NCBI RefSeq assembly: GCF_002000485.1
Contig: NZ_MLAJ01000006.1
Span: 49,087 to 113,086 of the forward strand
From: Rodentibacter ratti
GTDB taxonomy: Bacteria > Pseudomonadota > Gammaproteobacteria > Enterobacterales > Pasteurellaceae
Direction: 5' to 3'
Length of the DNA stretch: 64,000 bases
Shown: one piece after another, positions 30,790 through 40,271 of the stretch
Position numbering within the stretch: the first letter of the stretch is position 1
Layout: each line of letters starts with the position of its first letter
Translations under genes and position numbers: made by a program
The notes under the pieces: model-generated
What the model was told of the DNA's origin: nothing
What the model saw: only the letters and a program-made list of their open reading frames with translations
The model's database searches: none

Positions 30790-33066
30790 ATGACAACATT
30801 TCATTTATCCGGTTTTCCACGTGTTGGTGCAAAACGTGAACTTAAATTTGCACAAGAACGTTATTGGCGTGGCGAAATTGCTGAGCAAGATTTATTAGAT
30901 ATTGCCAAAGCATTACGTGAGATCAACTGGAAACACCAAGCGGAAGCCAACGCAGATTACGTTGCCGTTGCGGATTTTACCTTCTACGATCATATTTTAG
31001 ATTTACAAGTCGCTACCGGCGCAATTCCTGCCCGTTTTGGTTTTGATAGTCAAAATCTTACACTTGATCAATATTTCCAATTGGCACGTGGGAACAAAGC
31101 ACAATTTGCCATCGAAATGACTAAATGGTTTGACACCAACTATCACTACCTTGTACCTGAATTTCAGGTCGATACTCAATTTAAAGCAAATCCTACACAT
31201 TATGTACAACAAATTCGTGAAGCCAAAACCCTTGGATTAAATGCTAAACCGACGATTGTCGGGCCATTAACTTTCTTATGGTTAGGAAAAGAAAAAGGTT
31301 CGCTATTTAACCGTTTTGACTTATTGAATAAACTGCTCCCTGTTTATGTCGAAATCTTAAATGCCCTAGCAAAAGAAGGCGTGGACTATATTCAAATTGA
31401 CGAGCCTGCGTTAGCAGTTGATTTACCCGCACAATGGCTTTCAGCATACAAGGAAGTTTATGCCACATTAACCAAACAAGTCGAGACAAAATTATTATTG
31501 GCAACTTATTTTGGCTCCGTAGCAGAACACGCCGATTTATTAAAATCTTTACCTGTCGCCGGTTTACATCTTGACTTAGTACGAGCACCTGAACAGATTG
31601 CGGCTTTTGTTGATTATGACAAAATTTTATCTGTCGGCATTATTGACGGTCGTAATATTTGGCGGGCAAATTTAAACCAAGTGTTAGATCTTGTGGAACC
31701 ATTAAAAGCGAAATTAGGTGAGCGTTTATGGATTGCACCAAGCTGCTCCCTACTCCACACACCTTATGACTTATCAATCGAAACCCAATTACAGACAAAC
31801 AAACCGGAACTTTATCACTGGCTTTCTTTCTGTTTACAAAAAATTCAAGAATTACGTGTTATTAAGACCGCACTTGAGCAAGATCGCCAGTCAGTTAAAG
31901 CGGAAATTGATGCCAGCCAAGCTGCCGCTGATGCAAGAGCGAATTCAAAAACAATTCATCGTCCTGAGGTTGCGGCACGTTTAGCAAGCCTGCCAAAAGG
32001 TGCGGCTCAACGAAAATCGCCGTTTGCAGAAAGAATTAAATTACAAAATGACTGGTTAAATCTTCCTCTACTACCAACCACAAGTATCGGTTCTTTTCCG
32101 CAAACTAAAGAGATTCGCTTCGCTCGTGCCGCGTTCAAAAAAGGCGATTTAAGCCTTGCAGATTACGAAGCCGCAATGAAGAAAGAAATTGAATTGGTCG
32201 TACGTGAACAAGAGAAATTAGATTTAGATGTACTGGTTCACGGTGAGGCGGAACGGAACGATATGGTGGAATACTTCGGTGAATTACTAGAAGGTTTTGC
32301 TTTCACTAAGTTCGGTTGGGTGCAAAGCTATGGCTCCCGTTGCGTAAAACCACCGGTGATTTATGGTGATGTGGTTCGCCCTGAAGCTATGACAGTACGC
32401 TGGTCCAAATATGCTCAAAGCTTAACTAAAAAAGTAATGAAAGGTATGCTAACAGGGCCGGTCACCATTTTACAATGGTCTTTTGTTCGCAACGATATTC
32501 CTCGTTCAACGGTTTGTAAACAGATTGCTGTCGCACTTTCCGATGAAGTATTAGATTTAGAAAAAGCCGGTATTAAAGTGATTCAAATTGATGAACCCGC
32601 TATTCGAGAAGGCTTACCGCTCAAACGGGCAGATTGGGATAGCTATTTACAATGGGCTGGAGAGGCATTCCGTTTAAGTTCGATGGGATGTCAGGATGAT
32701 ACGCAAATTCACACCCATATGTGTTATTCCGAATTTAATGACATTTTACCGGCTATTGCCGCTTTAGATGCGGATGTGATTACCATTGAAACATCTCGTT
32801 CTGATATGGAACTCCTCACGGCTTTTGCGGATTTCAAATACCCGAACGATATTGGTCCTGGTGTGTACGATATTCATAGCCCACGTGTTCCAACCGAAGT
32901 TGAAATCGAACATTTATTACGTAAAGCGTTACAAGTGGTACCCAAAGAACGGCTATGGGTTAATCCGGATTGCGGCTTAAAAACCCGAGGTTGGCAAGAA
33001 ACCCTTGAGCAATTAAAGGTGATGGTGAATGTCACGAAAAAATTACGTACAGAGTTAGCAAATTAG
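30790..33066 (+). CDS. metE: Cobalamin-independent methionine synthase
   Basis: A 758-aa cytosolic zinc enzyme transferring the methyl of 5-methyltetrahydropteroyltriglutamate to homocysteine. The two halves are (beta-alpha)8 barrels. Zinc ligands are in [10 protein letters not shown] near residue 640 and in [11 protein letters not shown] near residue 726. The substrate-binding [16 protein letters not shown] is near residue 430. Start ATG at 30790 follows GAGGAATTATT. Two MetJ boxes sit upstream. No metR gene is adjacent. Confidence 0.97.
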   Translation: MTTFHLSGFPRVGAKRELKFAQERYWRGEIAEQDLLDIAKALREINWKHQAEANADYVAVADFTFYDHILDLQVATGAIPARFGFDSQNLTLDQYFQLARGNKAQFAIEMTKWFDTNYHYLVPEFQVDTQFKANPTHYVQQIREAKTLGLNAKPTIVGPLTFLWLGKEKGSLFNRFDLLNKLLPVYVEILNALAKEGVDYIQIDEPALAVDLPAQWLSAYKEVYATLTKQVETKLLLATYFGSVAEHADLLKSLPVAGLHLDLVRAPEQIAAFVDYDKILSVGIIDGRNIWRANLNQVLDLVEPLKAKLGERLWIAPSCSLLHTPYDLSIETQLQTNKPELYHWLSFCLQKIQELRVIKTALEQDRQSVKAEIDASQAAADARANSKTIHRPEVAARLASLPKGAAQRKSPFAERIKLQNDWLNLPLLPTTSIGSFPQTKEIRFARAAFKKGDLSLADYEAAMKKEIELVVREQEKLDLDVLVHGEAERNDMVEYFGELLEGFAFTKFGWVQSYGSRCVKPPVIYGDVVRPEAMTVRWSKYAQSLTKKVMKGMLTGPVTILQWSFVRNDIPRSTVCKQIAVALSDEVLDLEKAGIKVIQIDEPAIREGLPLKRADWDSYLQWAGEAFRLSSMGCQDDTQIHTHMCYSEFNDILPAIAALDADVITIETSRSDMELLTAFADFKYPNDIGPGVYDIHSPRVPTEVEIEHLLRKALQVVPKERLWVNPDCGLKTRGWQETLEQLKVMVNVTKKLRTELAN

Positions 33067-33076
33067 CAAAGTAGAT

Positions 33077-33105
33077 CCGCCCGTAAAACGGGCGGTGCTG
33101 TGATT
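33077..33105 (+). terminator. Hairpin after metE
   Basis: CCGCCCG (33077-33083) and CGGGCGG (33089-33095) with a TAAAA loop. The stem is strong but the T-run is poor. Confidence 0.6.
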
Positions 33106-33118
33106 AAAGGGCTAAATT

Positions 33119-33301
33119 TTAAGCAACAGTCAAGTCTTTAACTTCTGTCTGCTCATTTACCGTTTTAATCACTCCAATGGCGTGTTGGCAACTTTGTTTT
33201 GTTGTATAGCCTTCACCACTTGTCGCGATAGATTGGTGATTACCTGCTTTCAATCTCCAGCGAAATTCCCCTTTCGCATCTTTATAAATTTCAAAATACA
33301 T
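33119..33301 (-). CDS. DUF1508 (YegP-family) small protein
   Basis: A 60-aa single-unit DUF1508 protein: FEIYKDAKGEFRWRLKAGNHQSIATSGEGYTTK matches the family repeat. The E. coli relative YegP has two such repeats, and this one has one. The ATG at 33301 follows GGAGCTCCT. Function is not established. Convergent with metE. Confidence 0.85.
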   Translation of the reverse strand: MYFEIYKDAKGEFRWRLKAGNHQSIATSGEGYTTKQSCQHAIGVIKTVNEQTEVKDLTVA

Positions 33302-33367
33302 AGGAGCTCCTTATGCACCAAATGAAAGAATATACCTTATACTTATCATTTTGAGGGTCAAACTTGA

Positions 33368-33550
33368 GTGATCAATATTTTTGCCGATACACCAAAGCAA
33401 GACAAAGAAAAAATAAAGGCGGTTTCCCTAGCAACCTACGAATGTGAAATTACCCAATCAATTCACATTCCGGTAAAAGATACCTTGTGGTTAGCAAAGG
33501 CGAGCAAAAGAATAGCACAGCGATTTTCATCTTCAACAAAATCATTTTAA
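33368..33550 (+). CDS. Possible small ORF, 60 aa, unrecognised
   Basis: A GTG-initiated frame (INIFADTPKQDKEKIKAVSL) with a GAGG about 11 bases upstream. No family is recognised and there is no clear promoter. It sits in the 380-base gap between the DUF1508 gene and the MliC-like gene. The frame could be chance. Confidence 0.25.
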   Translation: MINIFADTPKQDKEKIKAVSLATYECEITQSIHIPVKDTLWLAKASKRIAQRFSSSTKSF

Positions 33551-33682
33551 TTTTGAGGTATATCTCACATTTTTATAAGTAAGTTTTTCATCAAAACCAA
33601 ATAAATACTTATAAATAATGAACTTTTTTATTATTTACTTAGTCGAATACTGCACACCATATACAAAACTAGGAGTCAAACT

Positions 33683-34033
33683 ATGAAGCTTAATAAAACC
33701 ACAATGATTGCATTAACCGCAGCTGCATTAATACCTTTAACATCTCAGGCTACCGTTATGAAAGATAGCTCTACAGATGAATTAACTAAAATTGTTTATG
33801 TATGCGAAAACAATAAAACATTAGACGTTGTATTTGTTAATACAGAGAAAAGTTCTTACGCAATCATTAATGATATGAACGAATTAATTCCTATGCAAAT
33901 TCAAAAAAGCGCCTCCGGTGCAATTTACAAAGCAATTAATAAAAACTACACAAATGAGCTCCTCACAAAAGGTAATACCGCTACACTTATGGGTGATAAT
34001 AAAGTAATCCTTTCCAACTGTGTAACGGAATAA
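33683..34033 (+). CDS. MliC/PliC-like periplasmic lysozyme-inhibitor-type protein
   Basis: A 116-aa secreted protein. The signal peptide is MKLNKTTMIALTAAALIPLTSQA, with cleavage after SQA. The mature part has the MliC-like pattern: IVYVCENNKTLDVVFVNTEKSSYAII, then KSASGAIYKAIN, and a closing cysteine in VILSNC, so one disulfide is likely. There is no lipobox, so it would be soluble and periplasmic, unlike lipoprotein MliC. Inhibition of c-type lysozyme is inferred from the fold pattern only. AGGAG precedes the start and a terminator follows. Confidence 0.7.
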   Translation: MKLNKTTMIALTAAALIPLTSQATVMKDSSTDELTKIVYVCENNKTLDVVFVNTEKSSYAIINDMNELIPMQIQKSASGAIYKAINKNYTNELLTKGNTATLMGDNKVILSNCVTE

Positions 34034-34052
34034 AAACCAAACCAGATAAATA

Positions 34053-34078
34053 AGCCCTGCACTGCGGGGCTATTTTTA
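34053..34078 (+). terminator. Terminator of the MliC-like gene
   Basis: AGCCCTGC (34053-34060) pairs with GCGGGGCT (34064-34071) with one G-T pair and an ACT loop, followed by ATTTTTATA. Confidence 0.85.
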
Positions 34079-34101
34079 TACCTAAAACTTGGAGAAATAG
34101 A

Positions 34102-34218
34102 ATGAAACATCACAAACTATTCACTAATGAAGGGCTTATTCACTCTCATGATATTTCGTCTTTGGGCAACAAAGATTATCGCAGCAATGATTTGACACCC
34201 AGCATCCTTTCGGATTGA
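34102..34218 (+). CDS. Possible 38-aa small protein
   Basis: The ATG at 34102 is preceded by GGAG (34091-34094). The product begins MKHHKLFTNEGLIHSHDISS and ends LTPSILSD. It is not recognised. It lies between two terminators (34053-34078 and 34233-34255), so it would need its own promoter or readthrough. Coding is uncertain. Confidence 0.35.
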   Translation: MKHHKLFTNEGLIHSHDISSLGNKDYRSNDLTPSILSD

Positions 34219-34232
34219 GATAACCGCACTGC

Positions 34233-34256
34233 AAGCCGTTCCAAACGGCTTTTTAT
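34233..34256 (+). terminator. Terminator after the 38-aa ORF
   Basis: AAGCCGTT (34233-34240) and AACGGCTT (34244-34251) with a CCA loop, then TTTTTATA region on the plus strand. Confidence 0.75.
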
Positions 34257-34311
34257 AGGAATAACACAATGAAAAAACACTCAACCGGTGAAAATAAAGC
34301 GTTTTTAGGCA

Positions 34312-34341
34312 ACAAAAAAACCGCTATTAAAGCGGCTTTCT
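34312..34341 (-). terminator. Terminator of tRNA-Leu
   Basis: On the minus strand AAAGCCGCTTTAATAGCGGT forms a CCGCT/AGCGG hairpin followed by seven T's, about 20 bases beyond the tRNA 3' end. Confidence 0.85.
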
Positions 34342-34358
34342 ATATTTAAAATTCTGTT

Positions 34359-34444
34359 TGGTGCCTAGGGTCGGACTCGAACCGACACGGTTATTCACCG
34401 GCGGATTTTGAATCCGCTGCGTCTACCAATTTCGCCACCCAGGC
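34359..34444 (-). tRNA. tRNA-Leu (anticodon CAA)
   Basis: An 86-base cloverleaf with encoded CCA. The acceptor stem is GCCTGGG with CCTAGGC. The anticodon stem GCGGA/TCCGC encloses TTCAAAA, giving anticodon CAA, which reads TTG codons. A class II variable arm and the T-loop GGTTCGAGTCC are present. Confidence 0.95.
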
Positions 34445-34554
34445 TTGGGAATGAGGTGGATTATACGCATATACAGACTCGTATCAAGTAAAAAATGTTA
34501 GATTTTATTTATTTGATTTAAAATTAAACAAAAATAAATCTTATCTATGAATTG

Positions 34555-34653
34555 CTAAGAAAGAAAATACCGCCATACAAATGCGCTAATCAAAATACAC
34601 AATACCACCAAAATTTGAATCAATCTTTTCTTTGTTAATTTTTCTGCTGCCAT
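34555..34653 (-). CDS. 32-aa single-helix membrane peptide, divergent from fnr
   Basis: The frame MAAEKLTKKRLIQILVVLCI continues LISAFVWRYFLS and stops. It has a basic N-terminus and one hydrophobic helix (about residues 11-27) with an aromatic/basic end, a classical small membrane protein. The ATG at 34653 is preceded by AGAAG. It is transcribed away from fnr and shares the fnr FNR-box region, so anaerobic control of both is possible. I do not recognise the family. Confidence 0.6.
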   Translation of the reverse strand: MAAEKLTKKRLIQILVVLCILISAFVWRYFLS

Positions 34654-34685
34654 CTTCTGAAAATCCCTATTTAGTGTTAAAATCT

Positions 34686-34699
34686 TTGAGCTAGATCAA
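34686..34699. promoter_or_regulatory. FNR box upstream of fnr
   Basis: TTGAGCTAGATCAA matches TTGAT-N4-ATCAA at 9 of 10 positions. It lies 36 bases ahead of the fnr start, consistent with autoregulation, and also faces the divergent small membrane gene. Confidence 0.8.
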
Positions 34700-34734
34700 T
34701 TTTACATTATTATTTTAAAAAATCTGAGGGTTAA

Positions 34735-35508
34735 ATGAAAAATTTCATTTCGGAAACTAAGGCTGGATGTCGGACTCAACTAGGAGGTGGAGCTATTCAT
34801 TGCCAGGATTGCAGTATCAGCCAACTTTGTATTCCTTTCACATTAAGTGAACATGAACTTGATCAACTAGATAATATTATTGAACGTAAAAAACCCATTC
34901 AAAAATCGCAAATATTATTTAAAGCAGGTGACAAACTGAGCTCTATTTATGCTATTCGTTCCGGCACAATTAAAAGCTATACAGTTAGTGAAACAGGTGA
35001 AGAGCAAATTACTTCTTTTCATTTGCCGGGCGATGTAGTGGGCTTTGATGCTATCACGAATATGCAGCATCCTAGCTTTGCACAAGCCTTAGAAACATCC
35101 ATGGTGTGTGAAATACCCTTTGATATTTTAGATGACCTTTCAGGAAAAATGCCTAAACTTCGCCATCAAATAATTCGTTTAATGAGTAGTGAAATCAAAA
35201 GAGATCAGGAAATGATCTTATTACTTTCCAAAATGAATGCCGAAGAACGTCTTGCCGCATTTATCCATAATCTTTCCAGACGCTACTCTCTCCGTGGTTT
35301 CTCCGCAAAAGAATTTCGTTTAACGATGACTCGTGGCGATATTGGTAATTACCTTGGCTTAACCGTGGAAACCATCAGTCGTCTATTAGGCCGTTTCCAA
35401 AAATTAGGTGTCCTTTCTGTACAAGGAAAATACATTATAATAAATAATATCAATGAGTTAATTGAGCTTTCCGGTATACATAAAACAAAAATCACCATGA
35501 GCGAATAA
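34735..35508 (+). CDS. fnr: Fumarate/nitrate reduction transcriptional regulator FNR
   Basis: A 257-aa oxygen-sensing CRP-family regulator. The N-terminal cluster ligands are in [14 protein letters not shown] (C23, C26, C32), with the fourth cysteine in [10 protein letters not shown] near residue 125. A cyclic-nucleotide-like beta roll follows. The DNA-binding helix [23 protein letters not shown] near residue 200-222 includes the E-SR contact residues of FNR. Under anaerobiosis the 4Fe-4S dimer binds TTGAT-N4-ATCAA. uspE follows 94 bases downstream, as in H. influenzae. Confidence 0.97.
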   Translation: MKNFISETKAGCRTQLGGGAIHCQDCSISQLCIPFTLSEHELDQLDNIIERKKPIQKSQILFKAGDKLSSIYAIRSGTIKSYTVSETGEEQITSFHLPGDVVGFDAITNMQHPSFAQALETSMVCEIPFDILDDLSGKMPKLRHQIIRLMSSEIKRDQEMILLLSKMNAEERLAAFIHNLSRRYSLRGFSAKEFRLTMTRGDIGNYLGLTVETISRLLGRFQKLGVLSVQGKYIIINNINELIELSGIHKTKITMSE

Positions 35509-35602
35509 AAGTTGAGTATGGGATCACTCTCTTTTTTAAGGTTCTTTTCTTGTCATATCATAAATTCTTTTTTATGCTATAAGCATAACCAAGGAGATTA
35601 TT

Positions 35603-36532
35603 ATGAAATTTAAAAATATCCTAGTTGTTCTCAATCCGGATAATGAAAAACAGTATGCTCTAGCTCGCGCGGTTCGCCTGGTAAAAGAGCAAGAAAGTAT
35701 TGAAAAAGTAAAAATCACAACATTATTAACCGTTTATGATTTATCTTATGAAATGACAGCCTTACTGTCTTCTGATGAACGTGAGGAAATGCATAAAACA
35801 GCGATTGAACAACATCGCCAAGCGGTTCAATTTTATCTAGATAAATACGCAGATCCACAAATTGAATTTGAGTCTCATATTGTTTGGAACAGTAATGAAG
35901 CTGAAGGTATTCGTGAAGAAGTTGAAAAAAATCAATATGATTTAGTTGTGAAATATACTAAAGATGAGGAAAGTTTAACTTCTCTTATCTTTACTCCGGT
36001 AGATTGGCAATTGTTACGCAAATGCCCTGTTCCTGTACTTATGGTTCGTGACGGTGATTGGAAACATCAACGCCGAATTCTCATTGCCGTAAATGTATCC
36101 GGTGAACAGGATTATCAAGATGAATTTAATCAAGAGCTTGTCGCAACCGGTATTTCCCTCGCCGAAAGACTAAACCGTGGGAATGTTCACCTTGTTGCGG
36201 CCTATCCTGTTACCCCAATTAACATGGCAATCGATTTACCCGAATTTAATACCCTCGGCTATGAAAATAGCATTCGCGGACAACATTTAATTAATATGAA
36301 AGCCTTACGTCAAAAATTCGGCATTGATGAAGATCATACGCACGTATATGAAGGTTTTCCTGAAGATGTTATCCCTGAGGTAGCACAAAAAATTGAAGCC
36401 GAACTGGTCATTCTCGGTACTGTCGGTCGCACAGGTTTATCTGCTGCATTACTTGGTAACACTGCAGAACATGTTATCAGCAAATTAAATTGCAATTTAC
36501 TTGCGATTAAACCTTCCAAAAAAGAAGCCTAA
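35603..36532 (+). CDS. uspE: Universal stress protein UspE
   Basis: A 309-aa tandem-Usp protein. The first Usp domain begins KNILVVLNPDNEKQYALARA, the second at RRILIAVNVSGEQ. The second domain carries a nucleotide-loop-like GTVGRTGLSAALLGNTAEHVI. The ribosome site AAGGAG lies ahead of the ATG. It follows fnr on the same strand with a 94-base gap that has its own TATGCTATAAG-like -10, so separate transcription is possible. It ends in a USS-pair terminator. Confidence 0.93.
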   Translation: MKFKNILVVLNPDNEKQYALARAVRLVKEQESIEKVKITTLLTVYDLSYEMTALLSSDEREEMHKTAIEQHRQAVQFYLDKYADPQIEFESHIVWNSNEAEGIREEVEKNQYDLVVKYTKDEESLTSLIFTPVDWQLLRKCPVPVLMVRDGDWKHQRRILIAVNVSGEQDYQDEFNQELVATGISLAERLNRGNVHLVAAYPVTPINMAIDLPEFNTLGYENSIRGQHLINMKALRQKFGIDEDHTHVYEGFPEDVIPEVAQKIEAELVILGTVGRTGLSAALLGNTAEHVISKLNCNLLAIKPSKKEA

Positions 36533-36536
36533 TTAC

Positions 36537-36586
36537 AAAAAAGTGCGGTCATTTAAAATGTTATTTTTTCTGACCGCACTTTTTTT
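36537..36586. terminator. USS inverted-pair terminator after uspE
   Basis: AAAAAAGTGCGGTCA (36537-36551) and TGACCGCACTTTTTT (36571-36585) form a 15-base stem with T-runs on both strands. Confidence 0.9.
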
Positions 36587-36601
36587 GTGATCTATTTCAC
36601 A
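36586..36601. promoter_or_regulatory. Perfect CRP site upstream of the DUF4198 gene
   Basis: TGTGATCTATTTCACA matches TGTGA-N6-TCACA at all ten defined positions. It lies 94 bases upstream of the ATG at 36695. A TATATT hexamer about 45 bases further on could be the -10. Confidence 0.75.
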
Positions 36602-36694
36602 AATTTAAAAAAAATTACTCGATCATCTTCCACTTTTCCTCTATATTCCCCACCCCATTTTTAAGAATCATTTTCATTTATAAGGAGAAACATA

Positions 36695-37528
36695 ATGAAA
36701 AAAAATCTGATCCTAGGGCTAGCCTTTTTTGTCGGTAGTGTACAAGCGCACGAGGTCTGGGTATCCGCACCAGAACGACTAAAAGCAGAAAATATTTTAA
36801 AAGCAGAGCTTGCTTATGGAGACTACCCTTATGTTGAAAAAATCCCAGAGGCCCGCTTACATATTTTTGCACCAATGGAAATCATCAACCAAAATGGCGA
36901 GCATCAAGCCTTGATCCAAAAAGGTGAAAACTATCAATATCAATCTGAAAAACCTTTAAAATCAGGTTCTTATTGGGTTACCGCAACCTACAAACCGACT
37001 TTTTGGTCACAAAATGCTGAAGGCTGGAAGATGGATAATATGAAAGCGACACCAAATGCGACTTACTGCGAACAAACTCAAATGTTTAGTAAAAGCCTTC
37101 TGACTGTGGGAAAACAGCCTTTAAATGCAGAAATGGCAATGACCCGTGTGGGATTACCTCTTGAAATTGTGCCTTTGAAAGATCCAAGCAAAGCAAAATC
37201 CGGTGAACCCTTCCCTGTTCAAATTTTCTATAATGAAATGCCATTAGCAGGAGAAACTGTGATTGCAACGGCGGATACCGTGATTGTGAAAGATTTAGAA
37301 GCTGCAACCGGTCATCGTGAACCTCAAGGCTTTTCCGGTAAAACAGATAGTCAGGGACGAGTTAATATCATTCCGTTAATCGATGGTATTTGGAAAATTA
37401 AAGTCGTTCATAAAACGCCATTTACCGATCAAAATATTTGCCAGAAATCGGCAAGCTATTCAACCTTAATTCTTCCTGTCGGAAAAGGCTTGGATAAGCT
37501 CCCTCCGAAACCTGAACATCATCACTAA
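36695..37528 (+). CDS. Periplasmic DUF4198-family protein
   Basis: A 277-aa protein. The signal peptide ends at SVQA, leaving a mature N-terminus [11 protein letters not shown]. The body matches DUF4198 (NikM/CbiK-like beta-sandwich) proteins. The C-terminal half [18 protein letters not shown] is the typical carboxypeptidase-regulatory-like fold. The C-terminus is KPEHHH. An N-terminal histidine and terminal histidines suggest metal binding. Relatives are linked to nickel or cobalt uptake, but no transporter is adjacent here. The perfect CRP site suggests catabolite control. Start ATG follows AAGGAG. Confidence 0.8.
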   Translation: MKKNLILGLAFFVGSVQAHEVWVSAPERLKAENILKAELAYGDYPYVEKIPEARLHIFAPMEIINQNGEHQALIQKGENYQYQSEKPLKSGSYWVTATYKPTFWSQNAEGWKMDNMKATPNATYCEQTQMFSKSLLTVGKQPLNAEMAMTRVGLPLEIVPLKDPSKAKSGEPFPVQIFYNEMPLAGETVIATADTVIVKDLEAATGHREPQGFSGKTDSQGRVNIIPLIDGIWKIKVVHKTPFTDQNICQKSASYSTLILPVGKGLDKLPPKPEHHH

Positions 37529-37532
37529 AAGC

Positions 37533-37562
37533 AAAAGTGCGGTTAAAATTAACCGCACTTTT
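37533..37562. terminator. USS inverted-pair bidirectional terminator
   Basis: AAAAGTGCGGTTAA (37533-37546) and TTAACCGCACTTTT (37549-37562) form a perfect stem between the convergent DUF4198 gene and topA. Confidence 0.92.
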
Positions 37563-37568
37563 TATCTT

Positions 37569-40175
37569 CTATTTTTTCCGTTCAATCCATTTTCCGTCAA
37601 TAAAATCAACAATCCATTTTGTTGCCTTACCGTCTTTTTCTGACGTGACATATTGTTTTTTCTCTTTACGGCTAAAACGGATAATGGCTTCATTCCCTTC
37701 CGGATCTTTTGTTGGTGCATCTGCAAGATAGGCCAATTTTTCCGGCAAACGATCCCGATATAATGCTAATTCAGCAACTTTTGCAGGGCGTGTTTCACGG
37801 GATTTTGGGAAATTATGGGCTGACATAAATACCCCACTTGCACCATCACGTAATACAAAATAAGCATCAGATTTTTCGCATTTCAATTCAGGGAAATGTA
37901 CCGGTTCTTCTTTTGGTGGGGCAACCTCACCATTTTTCAAAATTTTGCGTGTATTATCGCACTTTGTACAAGCCATATATTTGCCGAAACGACCTAATTT
38001 TAAGTGCATATCCGCATCACATTTGTCGCATTCAACAATTGGCCCGTCATAGCCTTTAATTTTAAAAGAACCTTCTTCAATCAAATAGCCATCACAATTT
38101 GGATTGTTACCACAAATATGAATTTTACGATTCGCATCAATAACATAGCTGTCCATCGCCGTATCACATTTTGGACAACGTTTACGTTCCATCAATGCTT
38201 TGGTTTCAGAGGATTCATCCAATACGTTTAATAATTCCGCCTCAGGAATTAAATTAATCGTAGTTTTGCAGCGTTCTTTAGGCGGTAAAGCATAGCCGGT
38301 ACAACCTAAAAATACCCCGGTGCTTGCCGTACGAATCGCCATATTTCTGCCACAGGTTGGACACTTAATATCAGTTTCCACTAAGCTATTTGGACGCATG
38401 CCCCCTTCCAGTTCATCCAGTTCCGCTTTTGATAACTGATTGGAAAAATCTTTGAAAAATTGATTTAATTCCGTTTTCCAATTCGCTGAACCTGAAGCAA
38501 TCTGATCAAGCACATTTTCCATATTGGCCGTGAAGTCAAAATTCATCAAATCACCAAAAGATTCATTTAGGCGATCAGTGACGATTTCCCCCATTTTTTC
38601 GGCATAAAAACGGCGGTTTTCCGTTCTCACATAGCCACGTTCTTGAATCGTCGAAATAATTGCCGCATAAGTAGAAGGACGGCCAATGCCCCGTTTCTCT
38701 AATTCTTTTACGAGAGCGGCTTCAGTAAAACGAGCCGGTGGTTTAGTGAAATGTTGGCTGGGTTGTACTTCCTTTAATGCCAATTTTTCAGAAACATTGA
38801 CTTCAGGCAATTCCTGATCTTCGGGATTTTTTCCGATTTGCGGTAAGACTTTCGTCCAACCATCAAAACGCAAAATTCTCCCTTTGGCTTTTAACGTATA
38901 GTCACCGGCGGTAACAGTGAGCGTGCTACTATCATATTGTGCCGGTGGCATTTGGCAGGCTAAAAATTGACGCCAAATTAAATCATAAAGACGCACCGCA
39001 TCTTTTTCCATTCCTTCCAAATGTTCCGGTAATGTATTCACATCGGATGGACGAATCGCTTCATGGGCTTCTTGCGCATTTTCTTTACTGGAATAAAAAT
39101 TCGGTTTTGCCGGTAAATATTGTTCACCAAAACGATTTTCAATATAGCGACGAGCCATATTGAGCGCATCTTGGCTCAAATTTGTCGAGTCCGTACGCAT
39201 ATAAGTGATATAGCCTGCCTCATAAAGACGTTGTGCAAGCATCATGGTTTTTTTCACACCAAAGCTCAAACGAGTACTCGCTGTTTGTTGTAAGGTTGAT
39301 GTGATAAAAGGCGCACGAGGGCGTGAACTGGTGGGTTTGGTTTCGAGATCTGTGACAACGTAATCGGAAACCTTTAAAAAATCGACCGCACTTTGTGCAT
39401 CCTTTTGATTTTTAGGATCAAATTTCTTGCCTTTATACTCTGCGACATCCAAACGAATATTTTCTTTGCCTAAGGTTTGAGTGAGAACGGCCACTTCCCA
39501 GTATTCTTCCGGTTGGAATGCTTTAATTTCCCGTTCACGTTCCACTAACAGTTTCACTGCAACAGATTGAACACGTCCGGCTGATAAGCCCCGAGCAATT
39601 TTTTTCCATAAAAGTGGCGAAACCATAAAGCCCACAACCCGATCTAAGAATCGGCGTGTTTGTTGAGCATTGACACGATCCATATTCAAATGTTCCGGTT
39701 TATCAAAGGCTTGCTTGATCGCATTTTTGGTGATTTCATTAAATACCACACGGCTAAAACGCTCATCATCACCACCAATTACCTCTCGCAGATGCCAGGC
39801 AATGGCCTCCCCTTCTCTATCCAAATCGGTGGCGAGATAAATATGATCGGCTTTTTTGGCAAGATTTTTTAATTCCGCCACTACTTTTTCTTTACCCGGC
39901 AGAATTTGATAGTTCGCTTGCCAATCGTGGTAAGGATCAATCCCCATGCGTTTCACAAGGGCATTGCGTTCCTTCTCTGCTTTCACCTTTGCTTTTTCGT
40001 CCGCACTCATCCCTTTCGTTGAAATGGGTTTGGCTTTTTCGCCGGTACTTGCACCCACTGTCGGTAAATCACGAATATGTCCAACACTGGATTTCACCAC
40101 ATATTGATTCCCGAGATATTTATTAATGGTTTTCGCCTTTGCCGGTGACTCGACAATCACCAAAGATTTACTCAT
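37569..40175 (-). CDS. topA: DNA topoisomerase I
   Basis: An 868-aa type IA topoisomerase that relaxes negative supercoils. The N-terminal TOPRIM has [19 protein letters not shown] and [15 protein letters not shown]. The catalytic tyrosine is in [13 protein letters not shown] near residue 318. Three C-terminal zinc-ribbon modules are seen with cysteine pairs CPTC, CPKC and CDKC. A further C-terminal domain ends [10 protein letters not shown]. It is divergent from a LysR regulator, as in H. influenzae. Confidence 0.97.
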   Translation of the reverse strand: MSKSLVIVESPAKAKTINKYLGNQYVVKSSVGHIRDLPTVGASTGEKAKPISTKGMSADEKAKVKAEKERNALVKRMGIDPYHDWQANYQILPGKEKVVAELKNLAKKADHIYLATDLDREGEAIAWHLREVIGGDDERFSRVVFNEITKNAIKQAFDKPEHLNMDRVNAQQTRRFLDRVVGFMVSPLLWKKIARGLSAGRVQSVAVKLLVEREREIKAFQPEEYWEVAVLTQTLGKENIRLDVAEYKGKKFDPKNQKDAQSAVDFLKVSDYVVTDLETKPTSSRPRAPFITSTLQQTASTRLSFGVKKTMMLAQRLYEAGYITYMRTDSTNLSQDALNMARRYIENRFGEQYLPAKPNFYSSKENAQEAHEAIRPSDVNTLPEHLEGMEKDAVRLYDLIWRQFLACQMPPAQYDSSTLTVTAGDYTLKAKGRILRFDGWTKVLPQIGKNPEDQELPEVNVSEKLALKEVQPSQHFTKPPARFTEAALVKELEKRGIGRPSTYAAIISTIQERGYVRTENRRFYAEKMGEIVTDRLNESFGDLMNFDFTANMENVLDQIASGSANWKTELNQFFKDFSNQLSKAELDELEGGMRPNSLVETDIKCPTCGRNMAIRTASTGVFLGCTGYALPPKERCKTTINLIPEAELLNVLDESSETKALMERKRCPKCDTAMDSYVIDANRKIHICGNNPNCDGYLIEEGSFKIKGYDGPIVECDKCDADMHLKLGRFGKYMACTKCDNTRKILKNGEVAPPKEEPVHFPELKCEKSDAYFVLRDGASGVFMSAHNFPKSRETRPAKVAELALYRDRLPEKLAYLADAPTKDPEGNEAIIRFSRKEKKQYVTSEKDGKATKWIVDFIDGKWIERKK

Positions 40176-40271
40176 TTGATTACCTAACTTTTGCTAGCAT
40201 TTTGTAAAATTGGCGGTATAGTGCAAACTTACGCTAGCAAAATCAAGTTTTTTTTGAAAAAAGGGATATAA

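Noticed and set aside
34269..34349. 26-codon frame (MKKHSTGENKAFLGN) as a gene
   Set aside because: It overlaps the tRNA-Leu terminator hairpin completely at its 3' half, so it was not listed as a CDS; mentioned only in a finding.
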